Of a stretch of DNA of 64,000 nt, positions 49,708-60,617 are shown in pieces. This DNA comes from Trichoderma breve (taxonomy: Eukaryota > Ascomycota > Sordariomycetes > Hypocreales > Hypocreaceae). Location: assembly GCF_028502605.1 (NCBI RefSeq), contig NC_079232.1, forward strand, positions 2,852,001-2,916,000. Reading direction: 5' to 3'. How positions within the stretch are numbered: position 1 is the stretch's first letter; each line of letters opens with the position of its first letter. The position numbers and the translations under genes are program-made. The notes below the pieces were generated by a model, which did no database searches, was not told the DNA's origin, and saw nothing but the letters and a program-made list of their open reading frames with translations.

Positions 49708-52671
49708 TCATCGGGCATAGGGATGGAAGCCTCTGTTTCCGCCACGACCTCCGCCGCGGTAATTTGCACCAGGCTTTCCGGCATTCTTAGGCCCAGTTGG
49801 GGCGTTCGCTGGTGGCGAGTGCTGAGCATCCGGCGTGCCTCCCTGGCCAACACTTCCACCACGCCGAGATGACCCCTGGCTGGCATTAGGTTGTGGCACG
49901 TCGTCGTACATGCCCTCCCAAGAAGTGGGAGCCCCTCCACCTCCGCCCATGCCATATCCGCCGCCTCCATAGCCCCCACGACCGCCTCGCCGGCCGCCAT
50001 GAGGGCCCTGGGGACCTTGCTGTTGGTACTGATCATAGCCATTGTAGCCGTCTCCGCCCTGGCCGCCTCCCTGTTGCTGTTGCTGCATCATCTGTTGTTG
50101 CATCTGTTGCATCTGCTGCATCATTTGAGGATTCATCTGGCCCATCATGTTCTGTCCAGGGCCACCGCCACGACCCATCATCTGCTGCATCTGCTGCATT
50201 TGTTGCATCTGCTGCCACATGGCCGGGTTCATGGGCATGCCTCGCGACATGGCCATCTGCGACTGCATCATGGCAAAGTATTGCTGCATACGCTGGAAAT
50301 ATTGGGCCATCAGCTGTGGCGTCATGGCCGAGTTGCTGCCTCCCATCTGCTGGCCCATGCCACCTTGAACAGACTGTTCTTCGCCCTTTCGAAACTTCCC
50401 ACGCTTAGCTGCCTCTTCTTCTTCACGTAGGTTGCCCCTCGGCTGAGCCTTCTTAACTTCGATGGGCTTCCCATGTATCTCGAGCGGCACATTGATGCAA
50501 GCATCCACGCCAGCTTCACTCTCAAAGGTGACAAACCCAAAACCTCGGGGTCTGCCAGTGTCCTTGTCCATCATCAAGGTGGCATCAACCACTCGACCAA
50601 ACTGGGCAAAGTACTCTCTGAATTCCTGGTCTGTCGTATCCTGGCTGACTCCACCAACGAAAATCTTGCTCGTCTTCTCTTGCTCATCGCGAGGAATAGC
50701 CCGCTTGGGGTCGATCTAGGCGTTCAAGTCAGCAAAAAGCAGTCTCAGATATAGGTTCCAGCAGGAAAGTAAACTCACAATCTTGCCATCTAGAAAGTGC
50801 TCCTTGACCATGACAATGTTGACAGTTTTGGGATCCTTGAAGGTTAAGAAACCAAAGCCTCGTGATCGACCGGAGCTACTATCTCTCATTACGGTACATT
50901 CGACGACTTCGCCAAATTGGGAGAAGTAATCTCGTAGCGATTCTATGAACTGTTAGCATTCTCAAAGCTCGCCTATGGCGTAAGTCAGGACGTACGGTCT
51001 GTTGTCTCCCAGTTTAATCCACCAATGAACATTTTCCTAGATCAACAAATGGTTAGCAGCCAGCATAGACATAATATTATTGCCTTCATGTAAATAATCC
51101 GTTAAAGAAACAGCAGTTCGTGATAGCAGTAGCAGTGTATGGGATTAAGCATGAGAAATTTCAGCGGTACGGTGAGAGGAGAGATGAAGCAGCCGCCAGC
51201 TCTCTCTGGCGTATAAATGGGAAGCCATGGTCAAATCCGTCGAATACATTGTGTTGCTGTCATCAGGTCGAATGGCTTGGAGAGGGCAGCCAACTGAGGG
51301 CGTACGCAGATATCCGCCGGGCTGTGAGCTTGCCCCTGTTGCTTGTTGTAAAAGAGGACATATTTTAAAAATTTGTATGCGCATAGCCTCAAGAGCCACA
51401 TGACAGGCGACCGACTCCCGAGAATATCTGACGCGATACGGACCCAGCATTGTCTCTTACTTGGCGAAATGGCGAAGTTGAGGTTATATCAAGAGTTGTC
51501 AATGATGGCGGTTCATGGGCCCCACTGCGATGCAATGCTTGATGAGATGTCCAATGGCATGACAGCGATTGCAGAGGGACGCAAGGTGCCAGACAAGTGT
51601 CGAATTTGTTTCCTTTCTTTTTTTTCTGTCTTTTTCGTCTTTGTGCTATCGTTTGACTCTGTCTCTGACTGTCTGTCTGTTGCTAGGTACGAGTTGACCC
51701 TAAGCGCTACCCGCTGTCAATCTTGCTACAGCCTCCCGAGAAGTGTGTACATGCTCTCGTGGGCTATTTTAAGACCTCTGTGACCGAGAGCTATAAAGAC
51801 AAGAGTTCCCATATTGGAATTGGAAGAAATGGTCGTCGGTAGGTCATCTTGCTCTCAACTTTATCAAAGCTTGAAACCCTCCAGCTTCTTGACGGGCGAA
51901 AGGCCATCGCTTCCTTTTTCTCCATTTCCCCGAGAATGTTTTCTCACTTGGGAGGGCGTTTCAATGTATTCTTCCAGGCGATTCAGGATACCCCAAATGA
52001 ACTCTCATGCTTGTTGGCACTTTGCTCTCCGGTAGACACTAGGGCCTTCCCACCGCTGAACCTGATTGGTCTCTCATCTAATCAAGCCAGCCATTTTGCC
52101 CCAAGCAAAATGTATATCCACTATGTGGTTGCAGGATGCAGGATTACGCGCTGGCTGGTAGCCTCTTATCATCACATTGCAACATTGCTGACGACACTTG
52201 TCGCAGGTAATGTGGGAAAGAAAATATCATGCACCGAGTGTTATATAGCTTCACAGAACGGGGGGGAACTCACCCATCTTCCTTGGCACTGGCTTTATGA
52301 ACAGTCCCGTATGGAGGAGTTGTTGGCATATCATCTTGCGGCATCACATGTGTGCTGCTTGAAGCGTTTCCTCCTCCCAGGTTAAAGTCAACATCGTCTT
52401 CATCGTCGTCTGCATCTTGGTTCATCGCATCGTAGCCGGTGTTGTCTTCATCAGCAACAGGGGCAGGGGCAGCAGCCGGTTCGGGCTGGTCATGAGCTTT
52501 GGTGTCGGTATGTTGGACCGCACTCGCGACCGGCGCGGTAGGCTTTGCGTCAGTATCTTCGTAGCTAAAGATCATCAAGTTAGTATGGTAACAGGTAACT
52601 AATTCCGGAGAAACTGAATAGCCTTACAGGTCGGCGAAAAGATCGTCCTCGAAGTTTTCCGCTTCGGTCAT
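49708..52671 (-). CDS. HRP1: Hrp1/Nab4-like heterogeneous nuclear ribonucleoprotein
   Basis: Five exons on the minus strand: 52671-52628, 52564-52274, 51036-50996, 50942-50779 and 50715-49708, giving 515 residues. The third intron (51037-52273) is 1237 nt; the others are 53-63 nt. The N-terminus is acidic. RRM1 starts at KMFIGGLNWETTDQSLRDYF (about 113) and includes RSRGFGFLTF. RRM2 starts at KIFVGGVSQDTTDQEF (about 197) and includes RPRGFGFVTF. A Met/Gln-rich region (about 290-400) and a Gly/Arg-rich RGG tail follow. In yeast, Hrp1 is cleavage factor IB: it binds the UA-rich efficiency element of pre-mRNA and shuttles with mRNA. Confidence 0.94.
51037..52273 (-). other. Exceptionally long intron of the Hrp1-like gene
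   Basis: The intron begins GTGAGT (52273 downward) and ends near GCTGCTAACC with TAG at 51037. It separates the acidic N-terminal exon from RRM1 and is inserted inside a Gly codon. At 1237 nt it is more than three times longer than any other intron I could place in the window. Open frames on the plus strand inside it (for example 51849-52385) show no recognisable protein. It may hold regulatory or noncoding elements. Confidence 0.8.
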
Positions 52672-53679
52672 GATGGAGATGGTGTGGTGGGAGATGAAAA
52701 CAAGGTTAACGTGAGGCGAGAAGACCCGACACCGCGATTCTGGGTCTCTAGCAATGCCAAAACGTAGGAATCGGCCGCCGTAGAAGTATCCTGGTTAAGA
52801 AAATATCTTTCCTAAATGGTAAATAACAGGTGATTTTGATGCCAAACCGGGCGATGAAGTCAAAGGGATTGTTGGGGTAATGGCGTAGCAATTGTAGATG
52901 GAAGGTTGAGGACGAAGTTGCTCCTTAGGAAAGCTTGACTGAAGGCCTTGTGCCTTGCTACCTTACGCAGCTGCTGACTAAGTCAGGTACAGAGTTCGTT
53001 GATGGTCTTACAGCGAGGGCTATGATTCTCACCAGAACTGCGGCAATGGCTTAAAAAAATTACAGTTTGATAGAAGGTAACTTTGAAAAGAATTGAGGCT
53101 TCGAATAGCCCTTAACTACTTTGCTGCACCCTGTTTTCTGCCCCTTGCGTGAAGCAAGGCTGGCCGTATACCATCGTAAAATACAAAAATTACAAATTAG
53201 TACTGAGAGATATAACTTGGAGATGCTGGTGTAATCACTACCGTCTGTTAGTGTAAAAGTACACGTAAGTAGAGTACGAGCCAAAAGTCTCCGCAGGTAC
53301 CCAGCAGCGGCAGCCTCGCCACCCGCAGGCGAAACGTACAGCCTTTAGCGCGTATTGCCGCTACGAGGGCCCCTTCAGCGACTTTACAGGGCCTTTACCC
53401 CGCCTCAGCGCCGGCACCTCAGCGCGTTGCCTCCTGTACCAGCAGATCCATCCAACTGTACCAACAGGGAACTTAGCATTAATGGCTACAAGTACTTTGG
53501 ACGGAGTACCCGACCAGGCCACACTGCCTAAATGGAGCTTGGCTGAGACAAAGACTCGAACGAGGATCATCACCGAGTTGTTCCAGCTCGTTTCGCATAG
53601 TCGCTGGCTTTGTATCTGTTAACCCAACACCCCGCATAATGACGCCTCACCTTTGCGCTTTCGACGACCATTCGTGAAC
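52672..53679. other. Divergent promoter region, Hrp1-like and small gene
   Basis: About 1 kb with no gene supported. It should contain the Hrp1-like promoter on the left. Confidence 0.5.
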
Positions 53680-54190
53680 ATGTGGTCGTCCTCTGGGAGC
53701 GGCAAGAAGCCGGTCAATGCAGTAAGTCGACGTCGCCTCGGCCTTGTGTCGCAACTGGCGATAAGTGGTGATGCTAACTGCCGGTCTCCAGCCGCAGGAG
53801 ATGGTACAGGTCGGTACGTTGGTTGAAATCCTCCCGTCGCGTTGGGCAATGCGCCCTGAAAGCAGAGCAATGGAACTTGTTACTAACTGAAGCCCAATTG
53901 CTCTACGTGATAGATCGGTCTGAGTATGCTTCCATCGCCCCATTCGACCTCCCCAGCCCTTCGCTCTTTTCGCTAATGCCACTCCTTGGTACAGATCAGT
54001 CTCGCCGTTCTGGAGACCGCCGCCACGAGACGGCTCTTCTAGGAGGAACGTTACTAACCCAGCTGGCCGAGATGGCTCCAATCTGGTCGTTGGGGCCGCG
54101 TATTCTCATGCGGATATCCTCAAGTTCGATTCATTGTGCGCCTTCTACCGCAAACTGACCCGTCATGTCTGTTGTGTATCGCTGACTTGA
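53680..54190 (+). CDS. Tentative small multi-exon gene just upstream of the TBC gene
   Basis: ATG at 53680 opens MWSSSGSGKKPVNA. GTAAGT follows, with branch GCTAAC and acceptor CAG at 53791. A 22-nt exon leads to GTACGT, a perfect TACTAAC at about 53881 and TAG at 53913. The next exon reads RSEYASIAPFDLPSPSLF. If a third intron (53989-54062, GTACAG...CCCAG) is removed, the protein is 88 residues and ends FYRKLTRHVCCVSLT. If it is retained, the frame ends at 54159. I do not recognise the protein. The stop lies only 74 bases before the TBC start codon, so this could be a separate gene, an upstream coding region of the same transcript, or spliced 5' UTR. The first two introns are convincing; the rest is not. 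Confidence 0.42.
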
Positions 54191-54264
54191 GACAAAGAAA
54201 CCTCTCCAACTCTTCTTCGCCTCGTCCTAGAACCCCCCCTTCGACGTCGTCCTCGAGAAATCGC

Positions 54265-55906
54265 ATGGCCGACACCACTCCACCACCACAACGTGGCATG
54301 GGCTCCACTTCGCCGCCGTTCAAGAGTTATATCAACTTCCTGTCGAATACCAACGATGATTGGAAGGCGGACGAGGATGAAATGCTAGGGTACGAAGATG
54401 ATGACGGAGACGACTTTGGGCTCCCTAGCCTTTCAAATATGAAGAGAAGGTCGAAGCGAATAGCTACTCAGAACAAGTCGTCTCTGAACCAGGAGACTCT
54501 ATCTCCCGCGAATGACGGTTCCTTTGGTAGAATTCAAGGCCGACGGTATTCGAACAGCGCAGATATCGCAGCTGAACGTCCAGCATCAACCTACCCCATG
54601 CCCAAGAAAAGTGAGGGCAAGATCCTCCGACCTCAGTATAAAGACATATTAAAAGGTCAGGCCGAAACTTTGACCAATTGGAAACAAGACTTATTAACTC
54701 GTTGAAAAGATCCGGCAAATGCGCTTCATTTGATCAACTACCCTTCTATTCCTAGCAATGCACCGCAGAAAGAAGCCGATGCAATCAACTCCCGTATAAC
54801 GCGTATAAATAAGTTCAAACGACTACTACAAGCATCGTCGATATCACTCCCTGACCTTCGCACACTGGCATGGTCAGGCGTACCACACGAAGTCCGTGCC
54901 ATGACCTGGCAACTCCTTCTTAGTTATCTCCCTACGAACAGCGAGCGGCGTGTTGCGACCTTGGAGAGAAAAAGAAAGGAGTATCTAGACGGAGTCAAGC
55001 AGGCATTTGAAAGAGGGGGGGCAAGTAACAACAGTTCCTCTGCCGGAAAAGCGAGAGGCTTGGACGAAGCTGTTTGGCACCAGATCAGCATCGACATTCC
55101 TAGGACAAACCCTCACATTGAGCTTTATAGTTATGAGGCGACACAGAGGTCGCTGGAACGCATCCTCTATGTCTGGGCTGTCAGGCATCCTGCTAGCGGA
55201 TACGTGCAGGGTATCAACGACCTGGTAACACCATTCTGGGAAGTTTTCTTAGGGCTTTACATTGCAGACCACGATATCGAGACGGGCATGGATCCTGGTC
55301 AACTGCCTAAATCAGTTTTGGATGCTGTGGAAGCTGACTCATTCTGGTGCCTCACCAAACTTCTTGATGGCATTCAAGATCACTATATTGTCGCACAGCC
55401 AGGCATCCAGAGACAGGTCACAGCCTTGCGCGACCTAACTGCTAGAATCGATTCAAACTTGTCAAAGCACCTTGAGCACGAGGGCGTTGAGTTCATACAG
55501 TTTAGCTTTCGGTGGATGAATTGTCTCCTTATGCGCGAGATCAGCGTCAAGAACACGATTCGTATGTGGGATACATACCTCGTAAGTCCATATCTCAGCA
55601 CTTACCTACTAATCTACCGGACAGCCCAGCTAATGACAGGATACCCAGGCCGAGGAACAGGGTTTCTCAGAATTCCACCTCTACGTTTGCGCTGCGCTTC
55701 TCGTAAAGTGGTCCGATAAACTAGTAAAGATGGATTTCCAGGAAATCATGATGTTTCTACAGAGCCTTCCCACGAAGGCGTGGACGGAAAAGGATATTGA
55801 GTTGCTCTTGAGCGAAGCCTTCATTTGGCAAAGCCTTTACAAAGGCTCTGCAGCACATTTGAAGGGCCAGCCGCAGCGTCCCTTGCTTCCGAATCTACAA
55901 TTATAG
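54265..55906 (+). CDS. GYP1: Gyp1-like TBC-domain Rab GTPase-activating protein
   Basis: Three exons: 54265-54655, 54710-55581 and 55649-55906, giving 506 residues. The 54-nt first intron (GTCAGG, TTAAC branch, AAG acceptor) removes an in-frame TGA at 54703 and joins YKDILK to DPANALHLINYP. The TBC domain runs from about residue 183 (LAWSGVPHEVRAMTWQLLL) to about 470. Both catalytic fingers are present: Arg in ISIDIPR (R262) and Gln in GYVQGINDL (Q297). The N-terminus is Ser/Asp-rich low complexity. Gyp1/TBC1D22 proteins stimulate GTP hydrolysis by Ypt1/Rab1 at the Golgi. An in-frame ATG at 54136 would add 43 residues. Confidence 0.93.
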
Positions 55907-56242
55907 CGTGAATTGGCGCACTACAATCTGGTAAAGCGATTAGCCTTAATAAACAACCCATTTGATTAGTAGCGTCTCCATTTCTATTCCGTACCCATAG
56001 CATGCCATTTACTCTACGAAATTCGTGCCATTTAAAGGGATAATGGGATACGAGCTCTGCGACAAAGAGGTCACGTGGCCGCGCGTTAGAGTGGACGTCA
56101 GACCGCGTTACGCCCAACGACAACCGCAGCCTCACCTGCAGAATCCAAGTAAAGCGCTCGGAGATTTACAATCAGGTGGTGGTGGATTGTTTCTCTTTTT
56201 TTTTCTTTTCACATATTTTTTTACCTGCTCGATATTAGCAGT
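55907..56242. other. Short spacer before the AT-hook gene
   Basis: A 336-base stretch with the TBC gene 3' end and a T-rich tract (56188-56222) before the next ATG. No gene is seen. Confidence 0.5.
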
Positions 56243-58154
56243 ATGAGCCCAGTGGTTATTGCTGACTCTGATGACGAAAGTGACTCAAACGAGCACGTTG
56301 CTGCCGCTCCAGCTATAACAATTCCCCAGGCGCAAACACGATCATTTGAACATGGAAGCCTTGCAACTGCGTCAACTGATTCGATTCTCTTCCAGCAAGT
56401 CTTTAATGAGCAGAATGGAGCCGCCTTTGAGAGAGCCCAGCAGCTACAGCGGGATTTCGACGAAGCACCGCACCAGAGCTCAGCCATGACCATCCCTGAT
56501 GTTCCCTTTCAACGAACCACCAGAGGCTTCTATCATTCATCCACCACATCAGCCACAGATCTTCATACGGAGAGGCTTCAAAACACCCAGATAGGAAGAC
56601 CTTCGGTGGATCTGGCTCAGATTCCCTCTTCACTGCAGAAGCTAAATGAGGCTGGCAAGGTGGACCTTTGGGAAGTTCCAAGCAGTCCAGAAGCTCCCGA
56701 ACCTCTGCAAAAACAATCGAAAGGATCAGATCAATCGTATAGGAAAGATGGATCATCTACTACCAAGGGTACACTCTCAGATGGCCATTGGGATAACCAT
56801 GAACTTGTGGAAAGCCGAAGCAACAAACGGAGACGGTTAGACGAGTCTAGGGAAACACCTTCGGCAACAGACGACGTCAATTTGATTATGTTTCCTTCTA
56901 GTAACAAGGATATCATCAATGAGGAACTGGAGACGGCGGCAGCATCCAGTGTCCCGCTCCCTACGCTGCCTGTTGACGCCAATTCAACATTCTATCTAAT
57001 ACAACCGTCCCCAACAGAACGCCAACCGTCATCCCATATTGAGATGAATTTAGCATCGAACGATGCTCCAAAATACAACAATTTGCTCTTGAAGCAACAG
57101 ACACAGTATGCTGTTGGCTCCAGCGGAACGGTCACCAATGTCAACACCCCTCGAAGTCAAATGCTCTCAAGCCATAATTTTAGCACTGTAACTCCTGGGG
57201 AGCAAGCCAAGGAAGCGGCTACGAAGAAAGTAGAGTACCGAAGCTTTACCACGCGAAGGGATTCATCCCCCGACATCATTTCTACCCTGACACCCGGTTT
57301 GGACAAAGTTACTGTGAGTGGGCTGGCAACCAGGGCATCACGCATGAAAGGCTAATCAAATTTTGCAGTCCAAGCTGGAGTATTCTCCTGGCCTAAATCT
57401 CGAGTCCAAGCCCGATCAGGAATGCTGTGACGAAAGAGATTCTTCAGCTCATCAGCCCCCACCACGAGAGTTGCAGTCGGAGGAGAGTGATGCCGAGTTC
57501 GTGGCACATCCTACGCCAATAGCCAAATCTAAGAAGAAGAGGGGGCGTCCAAAGAAGCCTCCAGAAACAGAGGAGCCCCTGCCAATGAAACAGGCTGCAG
57601 GTCCTGTATCGGCCGCGGCTGATGGAACACCAGATGCAGCGCTGCAGAAGAAGAAACGAGGGAGACCTAAGAAACAGTCGAGTGATACAGCTGTAGACGG
57701 TGCCCCGCCTCCCGCCGCCACTCCCGTCTCTGCCGTTGTCCCTAGCAAAAATACGAGAGCCATGTTGGGTCAAGAAAAGGCTTCAGCTAGGAATGATGGG
57801 GACAATATCCAAATAGCCGCAAAGCAAAGCTCAGTGGAGATGCCAAGTGAGCAGGGAGCTGCCGAAGACGCCTCGTCCGCGGCAGACGACACGGAGCGTG
57901 TCCGGTATCAGGCAGCCCCAGGCAGCCAGAAAAACCCGAAGGATCATGCCACCAGCCAGAGCATTCCTAACAGGCCACAGGACGAGGACGAATCCAAAGG
58001 GCCAAAGCAACCTGCTGCAAGAGGGAGAGAAGAGAAATCGGGGGGTGACAAGAAGGGATCTTCGGCACAAGGGATGGTCAAACCCCTGTACAGGGTTGGG
58101 CTGAGCAAGCGATTTAAGATTGCCCCGCTGCTAAAGTCTGTACGCAAACCATGA
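56243..58154 (+). CDS. AT-hook protein of unknown role
   Basis: Two exons, 56243-57313 and 57369-58154, giving 618 residues. The 55-nt intron starts GTGAGT and ends TTTTGCAG. The protein is largely disordered (Ser, Gln, Glu, Lys-rich). The second exon contains two AT-hooks, KKRGRPKKPP and KKRGRPKKQS, about 48 residues apart; this motif binds the minor groove of AT-rich DNA. The C-terminus ends with a basic block, YRVGLSKRFKIAPLLKSVRK, that looks conserved in character. The start MSPVVIADSDDESDS is acidic and could be a SUMO-interacting motif (VVIADSDD). It is probably nuclear. No enzyme domain is visible. Confidence 0.85.
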
Positions 58155-60617
58155 CGGAAAGCAGACGACAGGAACAAGAAAGGTGCATGGTATCTGAATA
58201 TACTGCGAGTGGATATGTCACATCTATAATTAACCAAATCGAAATAACTGATACAGCACAGCGGTTACTCCCTGGATCAAGAGCCGCCTCCTTCTCTCTC
58301 GAGAAGAAAAAGTGCGGTGGTTGGTGTGACCCGCCAAGACTATGACGAACGAATCATCACCAGAAGTAGAATTTTCGGGATTCCACGCCATGTACATACG
58401 CGTTGGGTAGAGATGGGGACGACGAGATGCTTGCACATGGGGGACAAGGTTACGGCTGTGGTGTGCAGTGGCCGAAAGCAACACCTTCTCGCAAAAGGCT
58501 GCTAAGGGACACGATGAGCCAATGGCCGCAAAGGCGGATAAGCCTCTATTGGAGATAGCTTAGGTGCCTAGTAGGCATTTGGGCATGACCAACGTCACTG
58601 TGCTTAATTGGCGCTGAATCCAAGAGGCCAGGTCCTTCTCCATACCCAGGCCCATCTCGGATATGCAGAAAGCCTGCATGGCTACAACAGACTGGTGAGC
58701 AAGCGCCACTTTTTCACGTCATTCTCAGACATGGGTTGCGTCCGCGGTCGCGGCAATGTGAAATGAACAAAGTTCAGGGTAACAAATCCGACAAGGTCAT
58801 GTCAATGTCCAAACGGTGCTCTCCCGTTGGGGCCGATGCGAAAAAAACAAGTGGTCAGTCGGGCAGTGGGGAAATTCATATGACATGATACTGTAGAAAC
58901 AACTGTGACTGGCGAAAATCATACGGATGTCGGTCGTGGGAAAGGTCTTCTTACCGGCCTTTTTACGTACAACAAAAGCTCATCAAATGAGCTGGAAGCA
59001 CGCATCAGCCAGCGCCAGCCTGCATACCGATTGTTCGCGCAACCTAAATCTGTTCGTTTGAAACACCCTTGTCTGGAATCGTGCGACTCCTCTTACAGTT
59101 GTTTCAGTCGCATCAACTCCGAGCGATGAACCCACGATGGAACACTTGGAGACTTCGGCTAGCCCCAGACCATGGAAAGTCGATTACACTGCAGCACTAG
59201 TTCAAACTATCCATAGTTTGCCCCGAGAAACATGGCTCTCATTTGAATGAGCTGCAAACAATAAGCCTTAGCAGCAGTCTCAACTCTCCCGATGAACTAG
59301 ACATGTGGACATTCCTTCAAACTCTTGGGGCTATCTGGGCTATTGTTGCGGGTCTTTGGCTAGTTGCTAAAACCTCAATCGACACGGCCAATGGTACGGA
59401 CTGTCCGAGCCACAAACTCGCCTAACGGCCTAAAGCAATCCATGTCAGACCGGTGTCAGTACGAGTACGGTGGCAGACTTGCTTCCTTAGAATAGGAGAG
59501 AAGAGGCATGAGAAGTGCTCATGCGACAGGTCTCGGAGCCGACTTTTTACGCTTCTTCTCTCTTTGGGTCCACCACCTACCGTTTGGGACTCGAAGGAAA
59601 TATCAAAAACGCGCCGTTCAGCCGAACTCTTCACAGCTCCAGGGCCCGGTTTCTAACCACAAACATCAGACGGTGGCAGTGAAAACGAAAGAGCCCCAGA
59701 CGCATTGATTTGACCGCGAACCAGGATCCGCACACGGCGTGGTTTCCGTTGACTATCTACTGGATTCTTTTTTAGGGCTGGCCACCTTGCCATGGGATGG
59801 GCAAGTCGACCAGGGGCATATTGGAAGCGCGCGCAACCCTCTGGCACCTTGTCACCGCAAAAATCCAAATATGGACGCATACTCGCTCGCAGCATGCGCG
59901 CGTTAGGCTTTTCTCAACTCCCCGCCGAGATACCGGCTCAAGCTGGGCTCCCGAAGGGTTACATGGTTAATACATACGAGGCAGAGAGGCACAAGGCACA
60001 TGCAGCCGCAGACTGTCACCGACCCAAGGATATGAAAAAGAGAGCCACCCCGCACTAAGCACAAAGGGGACGCGGGAGGGGCTGCCACTGGTCAGAAGAG
60101 AGACGGTGCCGAAAGATTTTTGCCCCACGCCCAAGCCGACTGTCCTGTGTGTACGTGTGTACTGGGACCTTTGGACAGATGGAATGGCGTCTCTGACGAT
60201 GGCAGGCGACAACCCTGGCTGGTATTGGGTACGAACCCCTGGCCTGCCTCTCCTGTGCCGTGTATGAGTACCTGCCATGTAGCCGCGACCTGTCCGGGGG
60301 CTGTGGCGCCGTACTGGTACTCCTGGTCATACGCCAAGTTGATCGATATCTCTCTACTAGTAGGTTGTTAGTGGCCCTGCTTTGACTTACAGACAGCCCT
60401 CTTTGTCTCTACTCCTCCGCAGCTTCTACCAGATAGTCGCGCCCTCTTTTCTCACCTCAAGCTTAGTAAAAAAAAGTTTCTTCTTTTGATTTTGTTTGTT
60501 CCCCCCTGCCTGTATCGCTCCTCGACCAAGGCCTCTCTCGACCGCGCTGTTTCATCTCTTTACCCCTGACGTCTCGGGGCTTCAAACCGTGGTGCCTCGG
60601 GAGCTACGCAGGTAGCC
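58155..60617. other. Intergenic spacer of about 2.5 kb
   Basis: No gene is supported. GTACGAGTA occurs at 59459. From about 60380 to 60600 the sequence is CT-rich and resembles the promoter and leader of the threonine-synthase-like gene. Confidence 0.5.

Noticed and set aside
51849..52385. 178-codon plus-strand frame inside and beyond the long Hrp1 intron
   Set aside because: It overlaps the Hrp1 coding exon on the other strand and shows no family or domain signals.
54703..54705. In-frame TGA between two halves of the TBC protein, suggesting a nonsense mutation or stop readthrough
   Set aside because: A 54-nt intron (54656-54709) with a TTAAC branch and AAG acceptor removes it and restores a continuous family sequence.
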